The position numbers and the translations under genes are program-made. Source: Bombiscardovia asteroides_K (lineage in GTDB: Bacteria > Actinomycetota > Actinomycetes > Actinomycetales > Bifidobacteriaceae). From it: a stretch of 64,000 bases of DNA. Below, piece after piece: positions 26,901 through 34,967 of the stretch. The notes beneath the pieces are model-generated. The model did not search any database, had not been told where the DNA came from, and was given only the letters and a program-made list of their open reading frames with translations. The stretch is from contig NZ_CP181447.1 of the NCBI RefSeq assembly GCF_048001765.1, positions 62,001 to 126,000 of the forward strand. The letters run 5' to 3'. How positions within the stretch are numbered: the first letter of the stretch is position 1; each line of letters begins with the position of its first letter.

Positions 26901-27320
26901 TCATACCAGGGGCAGCAGCTCGTGCAGGTCGTCACGCTCACCCACGGCGCTGATATGCCCGGCGGCGGTTTCTTCGCTCCAGCTGGTGATGCCGGCGGCC
27001 AGCCGCAGCCAGACATCCGGGTCCAGCTCAATTACGTCGGGCGGGGTCAGGTTATGCGGGTCGGATGCCGGTCCATCCAGAATCTTGACGGCCCCCCAAG
27101 GAGCCACCCTGACCTCTACACCGGGGCCTGGGGCCTTGATCTCCAGCATGTGCAGGGAATAGCGGACAGCCATGGCCTTGCTGCGCCTGGCTGTTTGTGG
27201 GGCCACTGACAGGCGGTCACCCTCCGGGCCCAGATTATCTGCAGCCTCCTTGGCCGCGTCCCGCCAGGCCAGAAAATCCCGGCGGCCCTCTTCCATGTCT
27301 GCTTCCCGTATGGCACTCAT
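26901..27320 (-). CDS. Sterol-carrier-like (SCP_3) family protein
   Basis: A 139-residue protein that resembles the actinobacterial SCP ortholog family: ARRSKAMAVRYSLHMLEIKAPG, VEVRVAPWGAVKIL, PPDVIELDPDVWLRLAAGITSW. Members are thought to have a sterol-carrier fold, but no bacterial ligand is established. The ATG at 27320 has only a weak ribosome binding site (AGAG). Cytoplasmic by sequence. The small membrane protein gene upstream on the same strand is separated by a terminator, so it has its own promoter. Confidence 0.75.
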   Translation of the reverse strand: MSAIREADMEEGRRDFLAWRDAAKEAADNLGPEGDRLSVAPQTARRSKAMAVRYSLHMLEIKAPGPGVEVRVAPWGAVKILDGPASDPHNLTPPDVIELDPDVWLRLAAGITSWSEETAAGHISAVGERDDLHELLPLV

Positions 27321-27387
27321 GGCTCTATTGTGACGCGCCGCCCCAACAGGCGTGTCCGGCAGGTTGCGGTCAAGCCAAATTCAGGCA

Positions 27388-27439
27388 TGAAAAAAGGAAT
27401 CCGTTGCCCTCACGTCCTTGACGCTGGGTCGGATTCCTT
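27388..27439 (-). terminator. Intrinsic terminator of the small membrane protein gene
   Basis: A perfect 10-bp stem, AAGGAATCCG (27394-27403) with CGGATTCCTT (27430-27439), followed on the minus strand by a run of T (27388-27393). Confidence 0.88.
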
Positions 27440-27453
27440 CCCGACCGGAACGG

Positions 27454-27684
27454 TCAGGCCTGTGCGCCCGCTTGCAGAGGGGTCTCGGGATCCTCAGACC
27501 CCTTGTCCTCCTCATCCTTGGCCAGGCCCAGGTCGACTGGCGATGAGCTGTTCTCCCAGGGCTCCTCCCAGGGATCGTAATCCGGGTTCTGCTGCTTGTA
27601 TACGAACAGAGCGACAACGCCGGCCAGCAGCGTGCCGAAGAGCAGTGCAAAGAACTTCCAGCCGTTTGAAGATGAATTCTCCAT
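27454..27684 (-). CDS. Small single-pass membrane protein
   Basis: A 76-residue protein with one membrane segment (WKFFALLFGTLLAGVVALFVYK, about residues 9-30) and an acidic C-terminal part (DPWEEPWENSSS, DEEDKGSEDPE). I do not recognise the family; such short proteins near conserved actinobacterial loci are usually annotated as hypothetical. ATG 27684 has AAAGGAG with six-base spacing, and a strong terminator follows the stop, both arguing that it is a real gene. It is divergent from the rhomboid gene with 153 bases between. Confidence 0.8.
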   Translation of the reverse strand: MENSSSNGWKFFALLFGTLLAGVVALFVYKQQNPDYDPWEEPWENSSSPVDLGLAKDEEDKGSEDPETPLQAGAQA

Positions 27685-27837
27685 GTTTGGCTCCTTTCGA
27701 CGACTTTCGTCGGTCCTGCCCACTTCGACCGACCTAGTCAACATCCTAGTAGAAAGCGGCGAACTGTGGGACGCATCGGTGCCATTGCGGCACGGAAACC
27801 GCACACCCCGGCCGGACGGTCAGGTAAGGTAAGGTTC

Positions 27838-28599
27838 ATGGTCAATGGCACGGGCACCGGTTTCACAGGCGGAGGAAACGGTCGAGGGCCGCTGGGATGG
27901 ATCCGGCGGTACTGGGGTGACCATGCTCCGGTGGTGACCATAGCCATCACCCTGATCTGCATAGTGGCCTGGGTCATCCAGATGGCCCTGTACCTGCTGG
28001 CTCCGCTTCGCTACCAGCGGCTTTTGCTGGGATACTGGGCCTTCGTGCCGATTACGGCCATTCATGATCCCTGGATGTTTGTGACCAACATATTTTTGCA
28101 CGCCACCAATGTCTCGCACATCCTCTTCAACATGATCACCCTCTGGGTTGTGGGGCCGGTGCTGGAAAATCTGATAGGGCATGGGCGTTTCCTGGCCCTC
28201 TACATGATCAGCGGGCTGGGCGGAGACCTGGGGCTGATGGTCTATGCGGTCCTTGCACCCAATGGATGGGGCACGTCGGCCATCGGGGCCTCGGGCGCGC
28301 TTTTCGGACTCTTTGCCGCCATCCTGGTGGTTTACCGCCGTCTGGGGATTGACATCATTTCCTTGGTGGTCTGGATGGGCATCAACTTCTGCATGCCCCT
28401 GTTTGTGCCCGGCATCGCCTGGCAGGACCACGTTGGTGGGTTCATAGTCGGCGGCCTCTTCATGCTGGCCCTGCTGCACATAGGCCGGCCTGGTTCGCGT
28501 GTGCATGGCCTGCTCTCCTGGCTGCTGCCCACCCTGATTTTCCTGGCGGCCCTGGTCCTGCTGGCTCTGGGCTGCAACATGTTCAACCCCATGCGCTGA
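27838..28599 (+). CDS. Rhomboid family intramembrane serine protease
   Basis: A 253-residue polytopic membrane protein. The catalytic Ser152 lies in GASGALFG and the catalytic His198 in WQDHVGGF; the HATNVSHILFNM segment matches the conserved H-x2-N-x2-H-like region. It should cut transmembrane substrates inside the membrane. ATG 27838 follows AAGGTAAGG. The N-terminal 20 residues are Gly-rich and cytoplasmic. A rhomboid gene next to crgA and the pkn operon is a recurring actinobacterial arrangement. Confidence 0.9.
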   Translation: MVNGTGTGFTGGGNGRGPLGWIRRYWGDHAPVVTIAITLICIVAWVIQMALYLLAPLRYQRLLLGYWAFVPITAIHDPWMFVTNIFLHATNVSHILFNMITLWVVGPVLENLIGHGRFLALYMISGLGGDLGLMVYAVLAPNGWGTSAIGASGALFGLFAAILVVYRRLGIDIISLVVWMGINFCMPLFVPGIAWQDHVGGFIVGGLFMLALLHIGRPGSRVHGLLSWLLPTLIFLAALVLLALGCNMFNPMR

Positions 28600-28695
28600 A
28601 ATCAGTATCTATCTGTTGCTGACCGCCTGTTGTCGACTGCCAACTATTTCGTCCCCGGTTCGGGTCTGGTAATTGATAAATGACATGGATGTCAT

Positions 28696-28924
28696 CTATC
28701 CACATTTGTTGACAATCGTGTGGATAACCTGGGAATAAGTATTCAGAACTGGTGCATATATACCTAGAAAAAGTGGATAAGTGAACGAAGAATCCAATCA
28801 GCAGTAGGTTTGTGGACGAGTGTACTAGACCGTCCACGAGGAATTCGGGCGATTGTGGATAACTTTGGCTTGAGCCTCGCATCGGTGGATGAATTCGCAC
28901 ATGCCTGACGCTCAGGTGTGGACG
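28696..28924. promoter_or_regulatory. Cluster of DnaA-box-like 9-mers (candidate DnaA-binding region)
   Basis: The 392-base gap between the rhomboid gene and crgA holds two perfect DnaA boxes, TGTGGATAA at 28719-28727 and 28854-28862, and near matches at 28696-28704 (inverted, CTATCCACA), 28772-28780 (AGTGGATAA), 28811-28819 (TGTGGACGA), 28883-28891 (GGTGGATGA) and 28917-28925 (TGTGGACGG). All except the first have the same orientation. An AT-rich stretch (28733-28770) lies between them. No gene is visible. It could be part of oriC, a DnaA-titration site or a DnaA-controlled promoter region. Confidence 0.65.
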
Positions 28925-28931
28925 GGTATAC

Positions 28932-28971
28932 AAAGAACCCCACAGCCGTGCCTGAACGGTTGCGGGGTTCC
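28932..28971 (-). terminator. Intrinsic terminator of crgA
   Basis: GAACCCC (28935-28941) pairs with GGGGTTC (28964-28970), with additional pairing of AGCCG and CGGTT inside. On the minus strand it is followed by TTTG. Confidence 0.75.
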
Positions 28972-28991
28972 TGAAGAGTAATGCAGTTGGA

Positions 28992-29411
28992 TCAGTGCCA
29001 CCACATGGTCATGAGGAAGCCGACCAGCAGAATGCCAAAGCCCACGGCCAGGTTCCAGTTGCCAATGCCAGGGATGGGGAAGACGCTACCTCTGACGGAG
29101 GAGATGTAGTAGACCACGATCCAGACCAAGCCCACCACCATCAGCGTGACGAAGAGGGGCACGAACCAGCGTGGATTGGCCTTGGTGTTCTTGATGGTGT
29201 CCTCCATGCGACGGGTGTTCTCTTCCTGACGCTGCACGATGCGGCGCATCTGTGGTGTCATGTGCTTTTTGTCAACGCTCTGGTTGAGCACGGCCTCCAC
29301 TTTGTCCATGGACAGGCCGTACTCCTCGTCCTCGGCATCCTCGCCAGTGTCGGCGGTCTTGGCCTTGTCCACCACCTGGTCCTCGTCATCATGGAGTTGA
29401 TGCTCTGCCAT
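28992..29411 (-). CDS. crgA: Cell division protein CrgA
   Basis: A 139-residue protein whose last ~70 residues match CrgA: KANPRWFVPLFVTLMVVGLVWIVVYYISS, then the P-x-I-P-x-I-G-N-W-N-L signature (FPIPGIGNWNLAVGFGIL) and a second membrane segment. CrgA interacts with FtsZ and septal PBPs and recruits septum-forming proteins in actinobacteria. Here the N-terminal cytoplasmic part is longer (about 65 residues, acidic) than in mycobacteria. AAGGAG lies ten bases before ATG 29411. Its place beside DUF881 and the pkn operon is conserved. Confidence 0.93.
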   Translation of the reverse strand: MAEHQLHDDEDQVVDKAKTADTGEDAEDEEYGLSMDKVEAVLNQSVDKKHMTPQMRRIVQRQEENTRRMEDTIKNTKANPRWFVPLFVTLMVVGLVWIVVYYISSVRGSVFPIPGIGNWNLAVGFGILLVGFLMTMWWH

Positions 29412-29495
29412 GAGGTTATTCTCCTTCAGTAGATCTACTAAGCCATAGTAGCGGTTAGACTCGAACGTAATACTATCGCAGACGAGGATGAGGGT

Positions 29496-30254
29496 ATGCC
29501 TATGACCAGACGGACGGGACGGCACGGTGCGCGCAGGTCCCTGGTCGGCACAGTGTCCGTGGCTGTGGTGTTGGCACTGGTCGGGTACATGCTGACCACC
29601 AACATCCGTGTCAACAGGACGGTCACGGTCACTTCGGACACGGCCGGACTGGTGGAGGAGCGCGAGAACAAGGCTGCTGAGTTGCGCAAGGACATCAATG
29701 ACATGAGCTCGCAGATCAACGCGCTGAAGACCCTGACCGACGACAAGGGCAGCTCGGACCAGGCCCGCGAAGACCCAGGCTCGGGTACGGTGCTCAAGGC
29801 CGTCCAGGGGCCGGGACTGACGGTGACGCTCAACGATTCCCCGCTCTGGCAGCAGAAGGTAGGTTCTGACGGGTCGACGGCCAACATCAACGATTACGTC
29901 ATCCACCAGCAGGATGTGGAGAGCGTGGTCAACGCGCTCTGGGCCGGAGGAGCCGAGTCCATGCGGATTCAGGATCAGCGGGTTCTGCCCACAACAGCAG
30001 TGCGATGCGTAGGCAATGTGTTGCTGTTGCACGGCCGAAAGTACTCGCCGCCATATAAGATTTCAGCCATAGGACCAGTCGACAGGATGACCAAGTCCCT
30101 GAATGCTTCGCCATCCATCCGGATTTACAAGGAGTATGTGAATACGGTAGGTCTGGGTTGGAATGTCGAATCTTCGGATAATCTGAGATTCCCTGAGACG
30201 ACGGCTGTCCTACAGCCACTCCAGTACGCATCGGTAGATGAGAAGGCACGGTAA
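29496..30254 (+). CDS. DUF881 family protein
   Basis: A 252-residue protein with one N-terminal membrane anchor (GTVSVAVVLALVGYMLTT), a coiled-coil-like stretch (LVEERENKAAELRKDINDMS) and an extracellular DUF881 domain containing GPGLTVTLND, DVESVVNALWAGGAESMRIQDQRV. Function unknown; the gene is regularly found beside crgA and the sortase/pkn locus in actinobacteria and may act in division or wall synthesis. The ATG at 29496 has GAGGATGAGGG upstream. Its stop is followed without a gap by the sortase start, so the two are co-translated. Confidence 0.88.
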   Translation: MPMTRRTGRHGARRSLVGTVSVAVVLALVGYMLTTNIRVNRTVTVTSDTAGLVEERENKAAELRKDINDMSSQINALKTLTDDKGSSDQAREDPGSGTVLKAVQGPGLTVTLNDSPLWQQKVGSDGSTANINDYVIHQQDVESVVNALWAGGAESMRIQDQRVLPTTAVRCVGNVLLLHGRKYSPPYKISAIGPVDRMTKSLNASPSIRIYKEYVNTVGLGWNVESSDNLRFPETTAVLQPLQYASVDEKAR

Positions 30255-31370
30255 ATGACGACAGAGGACTCGGAGAACGACACAACGCCGGTCGATAAAC
30301 CGGCGGATAAGCGGCGAACCTGGCTGGTGGGCATTGCAGAAATCGTGGGGGAGCTGCTGATTACGCTGGCCGTCGTCTGCGCACTCTATGTGGTCTGGCA
30401 GCTCTGGTGGACCGGCGTGCAGTCCGAGCATCAGCAGTTGGAGGCCCGGGCCTCGACCTCCTGGAGCAACCCGGGATCGGGCGACACCCGCAAGGTGGCC
30501 AAGCCTCAGAAAGGGGCGCCGCCGGTGCAGCCCAAGCAGGCCTCCGAGGGTGAACTGATAGCCCAGGCCTATATTCCTCGTTTTGGACAGCATTGGGAGC
30601 GCAACGTGGTCCAGGGCACGTCGCCTCGAGAGCTGGCATACGCAGGGCTGGGACATTACCCCAATACGCAGATGCCGGGCGAGATGGGCAACGTGGCCAT
30701 TGCCGGACACCGCGCCGGCTATGGTGAGCCGCTGGGCCATGTGGACGAGCTGCGTGTGGGCGATGCCATCGTCCTGCGCACCAAGGATTACTGGTACGTC
30801 TACCACTACACCCGCTACAAGATCGTAGGTGCCGACGAGGTCAGCGTTATCGCTCCCAACCCTTATTCGCCCAAAGAGGCTCCTGACCGGCGCATGATCA
30901 CGCTGACCACCTGTGAACCCAAGTACACCACGGCCACCCACCGCTGGATCAGCTGGGGCGAATTCGACTACTGGGCCAAGGTGTCCGACGGAGTGCCCAA
31001 GGAACTGCTGGGCGACCGCGGCAGCGATGTCGCCTTTGCAGACGACAAGGGCTCGGTCATGGCCAGACTGGGTTCTCTGCAGCCGGTCTTCCTGGTTTTG
31101 GCGGCAGCCTACCTGATCATCTACCTGGCGGCCCTGGCTGCCTGGCGTTACCCCTTGCTGCGGCAGATTCGCAAGGGCGAGAAGCCTCAGCCCATGATCA
31201 GCCTCTACGGCTGGCTGCTGCGGCACCAGTCCGGAATAGCTCCGATTCGATGGCTTCTGCTGATTCTGCTCCTGCTGGCTCTGGCCTGCGCCCTGATGGA
31301 ATGGGGCTTCCCATGGTTGGCCAGCAACGTGCCCATGCTCAGACAGATGTCCAACTACTCCACCTTCTGA
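30255..31370 (+). CDS. srtE: Class E sortase
   Basis: A 371-residue membrane transpeptidase that links surface proteins to the cell wall. After an N-terminal anchor (LLITLAVVCALYVVWQLWW) comes the sortase barrel with His152 (AGHRAGYG), Cys220 (TLTTCEP) and Arg230 (TATHR), the catalytic triad. Two extra membrane segments follow at the C-terminus (VFLVLAAAYLIIYLAALAAW and WLLLILLLLALACALMEW), an unusual addition. Class E enzymes typically recognise LAxTG; a protein with LAKTG is encoded at 40989-41879. The ATG directly abuts the DUF881 stop. Confidence 0.9.
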   Translation: MTTEDSENDTTPVDKPADKRRTWLVGIAEIVGELLITLAVVCALYVVWQLWWTGVQSEHQQLEARASTSWSNPGSGDTRKVAKPQKGAPPVQPKQASEGELIAQAYIPRFGQHWERNVVQGTSPRELAYAGLGHYPNTQMPGEMGNVAIAGHRAGYGEPLGHVDELRVGDAIVLRTKDYWYVYHYTRYKIVGADEVSVIAPNPYSPKEAPDRRMITLTTCEPKYTTATHRWISWGEFDYWAKVSDGVPKELLGDRGSDVAFADDKGSVMARLGSLQPVFLVLAAAYLIIYLAALAAWRYPLLRQIRKGEKPQPMISLYGWLLRHQSGIAPIRWLLLILLLLALACALMEWGFPWLASNVPMLRQMSNYSTF

Positions 31371-31388
31371 CCTAGGGGGTGTAGAAGA

Positions 31389-31432
31389 GCGGCGGGGCCG
31401 CAGGATTCAATGTGATCCTGCGGCCCCGCCGC
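31389..31432 (+). terminator. Strong GC hairpin terminating the sortase operon
   Basis: A 17-bp perfect stem (GCGGCGGGGCCGCAGGA with its complement at 31416-31432) begins 19 bases after the sortase stop and is followed by TTATT. Confidence 0.8.
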
Positions 31433-31774
31433 TTATTGCTGCCACAACTTTGCCGACTGCCAAAAGTGACTGCCCAAGATTTATCTAAGTCACTTCTATG
31501 GCCATGGTTTGATAGCCATGAATTTTTGGTCGTAGTACAGGTGACGCCAGCCTGGCGGTCGAGGCAGATTCGTCACGGCGTGGCGATGCGACTTGGCAAG
31601 GTCCAGTCTGGAAGTTGTGCATTAGTCGTTATGAACCGGTCGCTGGACCCTGACGTTTACCTTGGCCGAAGTCATGACCGGGATTTGTGGACGCGAAGTC
31701 GCGGTTCGTGGCCTAACCGCGTGGCCTGATAACCATTACTCCGTCCCAGACTGTATTCGCTCTGTCTAGAACGA
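31433..31774. other. Intergenic sequence between sortase and pknB terminators
   Basis: About 340 bases between two facing terminators. A 105-codon frame is open here but lacks a ribosome binding site, family similarity and normal codon use, so I do not call it. I see no RNA gene or repeat in it. Confidence 0.5.
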
Positions 31775-31811
31775 TATGGCCCGGCGGCAAGACTGTGGCC
31801 GCCGGGCCATA
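31775..31811 (-). terminator. Palindromic terminator of the pkn operon
   Basis: A 14-bp perfect stem, TATGGCCCGGCGGC (31775-31788) with GCCGCCGGGCCATA (31798-31811), nine-base loop, four bases past the pknB stop. There is no long U-run; it may work on either strand. Confidence 0.7.
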
Positions 31812-31815
31812 GGAG

Positions 31816-33978
31816 TCAGTTGGTGGAGCTGACGGTGGTCACCGTGATGGGGGTGTTGTCGTCCACCCTGCTGCCGGCTCCGGGGCTGACAGCGGTCACC
31901 TTGTCCGTGTCCTTGCCGACGGAAGTGATCCTGTCGGCGCTGACACCGCTGTTGGTCAATTTCTGCCGATAGCTGCCCAAGGTCTCGCCCTGGGAGAAGG
32001 GCGGAACGCTGATGGCTGTGGTCAGGGTGATGGTGTCCTTGGACTTGTCGAAGGAGGAACCTGATGCGGGATCCTGGCCGGTGACCACGGCGTTGTCATT
32101 GTTGGGGCCATTGACCGTTATGTTGACTCCCTGGCCCAGGTTGCGTTTGGCCTCGCCCAGGGTCATGCCCACGTAGTTGCCCAGCTGCATGCCGCTGCTG
32201 ACGGTGACTGTGATCATGGCTCCCTGCTGGATGGAGGACCCAGCGGCCGGATCGGTGCTGATCACCATGTCCTTGGCCACGGTGTTGGAGGCCTGCTCGC
32301 GGATGGTGATGTTGAAGTGCAGACTCTGCAGGATATTGGTCGCGTCGTCCTTGGTCTTGCCAGACAGATCAGGCACCTTGGTCATGCCCGAGGAGATGTA
32401 GATCAGGATGCTGGTTCCCTTGGCCACGCTCTGGCCGGCGGCAGGATCCGTGCGGGTCACGTGGTCCTTGGGCACGTCCTGGCTGTCTTCCACGGAGGCG
32501 GCGGGGGAGACCTTGAATCCGGCCTTCTCCAGGGCGCTGCGGGCCTCCTGCTGGGTCATGCCCTTGACGTCGGGGATGGCCGTGTCCTTGGGTCCGGAGG
32601 AGAACCAGACGGTCACTGTGGAGCCCTTGGGAGCCATGCTTCCGCCCTTGGGGCTCTGCTTGGTGAAGGTCCCCTTGGGCTCGGCCGAGTCGTTGTCTTC
32701 CTTCTCCTGGTAGTGGAAGCCTGCGGCGGTGATCTTCTCACGGGCAAGGATTCGCGACATCTGTGCGTTGATGGTAGGCACCTCGGCCATCGGATGGCGG
32801 TTTCGGCCTAGGACGTTCCACGCGCCCAGTCCGGCGAGCACCAGGACCAAAGCCGCCACGATGGCGCCGATGATGATCTTCTTGCGTCGTTTGGACTTCT
32901 TCTGGGCCGCCTTGGTGGCCGTGCGCTCAGCTGTGGCGATGTCGGCGGCAGCTGCCGGGTTGAGCGGGTCCTGAACAGGGTTGAAGGCCTGGGTGGCGGC
33001 CGTCTCCTCTTCGGTCAGCGGCATGGTGGCTGTTTCTGTGCCCTGCTCGGCATCCTTGCGGGCCTTGACGTTGGCCAGGTCGGTCAGCGGGTTGAAGGCG
33101 GCGGCCACCGGGGTCCCGCCGTTCATGAAGGCCAGGATGTCGCTCTTGAAGGCAGCCGCCGTGGCGTACCTGTTCTGGCGGTCCTTGGCCATGGCCTTGG
33201 CGCAGATGGAATCCCACATCTTCGGCAGGCCGGGCACGATGGTGCTGGGCGGGGTTGCCACCTCGGTGACGTGCTGGTAGGCGATGGCCACGGCCGAATC
33301 CCCGTTGAAGGGCGGCCGTCCGGTCAGCATTTCGTAGAGGACGCAGCCGGCCGAGTAGAGGTCGGAGCGCATGTCCACGCTCTCGCCGCGGGCCTGCTCA
33401 GGGCTCAGGTACTGGGCGGTGCCCACCACGCCCTGGGACTGGGTCATCGTGGCGGCCGAATCGTCCATGGCCCGGGCAATGCCGAAGTCCATGACCTTGA
33501 CGATGCCCTGTTCCGAGATCATGATGTTGCCGGGCTTGATGTCCCGGTGGATGACGCCCATGTGGTGGGAGTAGTCCAGGGCGCTCAGCATGCCCAGCAT
33601 GACCTGCTCGCTGTCGCGTTGGCTCAGGGCCCCGTTCTCCTTGAGGATGGACCGCAGGGTCTGGCCCTTGACGTACTCCATGACCAGATAGGGCACCCGT
33701 TCATGGTTGCCCTGGTCGTCGGTCAGTATCTCCTCGCCCGAGTCGTAGATGGAGACGATGTTGGGATTGTTGAGCAGCGCGACCGAGTGGGCCTCCCGCC
33801 GGAACCGCGACAGGAAGACCTCGTCGTTGGCCAGATCGGACCGCATGATCTTGACCGCGACTGTCCTTCCCAGACGCGTGTCCACAGCCTTGTGGACCTC
33901 GGCCATGCCACCGCGTCCAATCAGCTGTCCCAGACGGTAGCGTCCGTCCGCTAGGGACGGCGGCAGTGTGATGCTCAT
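31816..33978 (-). CDS. pknB: Serine/threonine protein kinase PknB with PASTA domains
   Basis: A 720-residue membrane kinase that senses muropeptides or lipid II and phosphorylates division and wall-synthesis proteins. Kinase domain residues 12-280: glycine loop IGRGGMAEV, Lys43 (AVKIM), catalytic Asp146 (HRDIKPGN), DFG (MDFGIA) and activation loop TMTQSQGVVGTAQYLSPEQ. A membrane segment (IIIGAIVAALVLVLAGLGAW) lies near 360-385, followed by five PASTA-like repeats, the last two degenerate. GGAGGGG precedes ATG 33978. The start overlaps the pknA stop as ATGA. The extracytoplasmic domain is larger by one repeat than the four of mycobacterial PknB. Confidence 0.95.
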   Translation of the reverse strand: MSITLPPSLADGRYRLGQLIGRGGMAEVHKAVDTRLGRTVAVKIMRSDLANDEVFLSRFRREAHSVALLNNPNIVSIYDSGEEILTDDQGNHERVPYLVMEYVKGQTLRSILKENGALSQRDSEQVMLGMLSALDYSHHMGVIHRDIKPGNIMISEQGIVKVMDFGIARAMDDSAATMTQSQGVVGTAQYLSPEQARGESVDMRSDLYSAGCVLYEMLTGRPPFNGDSAVAIAYQHVTEVATPPSTIVPGLPKMWDSICAKAMAKDRQNRYATAAAFKSDILAFMNGGTPVAAAFNPLTDLANVKARKDAEQGTETATMPLTEEETAATQAFNPVQDPLNPAAAADIATAERTATKAAQKKSKRRKKIIIGAIVAALVLVLAGLGAWNVLGRNRHPMAEVPTINAQMSRILAREKITAAGFHYQEKEDNDSAEPKGTFTKQSPKGGSMAPKGSTVTVWFSSGPKDTAIPDVKGMTQQEARSALEKAGFKVSPAASVEDSQDVPKDHVTRTDPAAGQSVAKGTSILIYISSGMTKVPDLSGKTKDDATNILQSLHFNITIREQASNTVAKDMVISTDPAAGSSIQQGAMITVTVSSGMQLGNYVGMTLGEAKRNLGQGVNITVNGPNNDNAVVTGQDPASGSSFDKSKDTITLTTAISVPPFSQGETLGSYRQKLTNSGVSADRITSVGKDTDKVTAVSPGAGSRVDDNTPITVTTVSSTN

Positions 33979-34967
33979 AGGGTATCCCCTCCGTTCGTCG
34001 CTTCAAGGCCGCGCTGTGCGCTTCCTTCTCCATAGTGCCCCCAGAAGGGCCTGAAGATGTCTTTTGCCGCGTGTGGCCTGCTCACTATGCGTCGAGGCAT
34101 GGGTGCGCGCGGGTCGATGACCTCCGTCTCGCCCAGCTGCTGGTCCAGCAGCCGCTGCTCGATCCTGGCCAGCGTGTGCGAGACCACCAGGGCATTTGCC
34201 GGGCGGTCTCGCGGGTCCTTGGCCAGCATGGACATGACGAAGTTCATGAGTTGGTTGTCCACCGAGTCGGGCAGTGGCGGCACAGGGTCGTTGACGTGTG
34301 CCGCGGCGATGTCCACCGGGGTGGCGCCGGTGAAGGGTCGGTGCCCACAGAGCCCCTCGTAGGCCACCACGCCCAGGGAATAAATGTCTGACTGGGGCGT
34401 GGCCTGGAGACCCTGGGCCTGTTCGGGCGAGATGTACTGGGCCGTGCCCACCACCATGCCGTCCTGGGTGATCTGCCCCTGGTTGGTGGAGTATGAGACG
34501 CCGAAATCCGTGATCTTGACCTCACCGGTGTCGGAGACCATGATGTTGGCCGGCTTGACGTCCCGGTGGATGACCCCGTGCGAGTGTGCCACGTAGAGCC
34601 CCCGGGCCGTCTGTATCAGGATGGGCAGCAGCTCGATGGGGTCCAGGGCACCCCGGTCCCGGTAGATGTCTGCCAGGGATTGGCTGGGGACGTACTCCAT
34701 GATCAGGAAGCCGATGCCGTCGTGCTCGTAGTACTCGAAGAGGGCGGCGATGTTGGGGTGGGCCAGGTTGGCGGAATTGTGCGCCTCGGCCCGCAGCCGC
34801 AGCAGCTTGGACTCCTCGTTGGTCAGATCCTCGCGCAGGGCCTTGATGGCCACCACGCGGCCCAGTTCTATGTCGTAGCCCTTCCAGACTTCGCCCATGC
34901 CCCCCTGGGCCAGGCGGCGGTCCAGACGGTACCGTCGATGGATGAGCTGTCCTTGTATCAGTTTCAC
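33975..34967 (-). CDS. pknA: Serine/threonine protein kinase PknA
   Basis: A 330-residue kinase: glycine loop LAQGGMGEVW, Lys42 (AIKAL), catalytic Asp136 (HRDVKPAN), ITDFGVSYS and GTAQYISPEQA. No membrane segment or PASTA region follows the kinase domain; the C-terminal ~50 residues are basic (PMPRRIVSRPHAAKDIF), so it is shorter than mycobacterial PknA. The start is a GTG at 34967 with AGGAGG seven bases upstream. It overlaps pbpA by GTGA and pknB by ATGA, implying coupled translation. Confidence 0.93.
   Translation of the reverse strand: MKLIQGQLIHRRYRLDRRLAQGGMGEVWKGYDIELGRVVAIKALREDLTNEESKLLRLRAEAHNSANLAHPNIAALFEYYEHDGIGFLIMEYVPSQSLADIYRDRGALDPIELLPILIQTARGLYVAHSHGVIHRDVKPANIMVSDTGEVKITDFGVSYSTNQGQITQDGMVVGTAQYISPEQAQGLQATPQSDIYSLGVVAYEGLCGHRPFTGATPVDIAAAHVNDPVPPLPDSVDNQLMNFVMSMLAKDPRDRPANALVVSHTLARIEQRLLDQQLGETEVIDPRAPMPRRIVSRPHAAKDIFRPFWGHYGEGSAQRGLEATNGGDTL

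Noticed and set aside
31412..31729. A 105-codon open frame between sortase and pknB
   Set aside because: It begins inside the terminator stem, has no ribosome binding site and no recognisable protein features.
31433..31774. A stretch with a GGTTCG-like T-loop considered as tRNA
   Set aside because: No acceptor stem or anticodon arm could be built around it; no tRNA is called.
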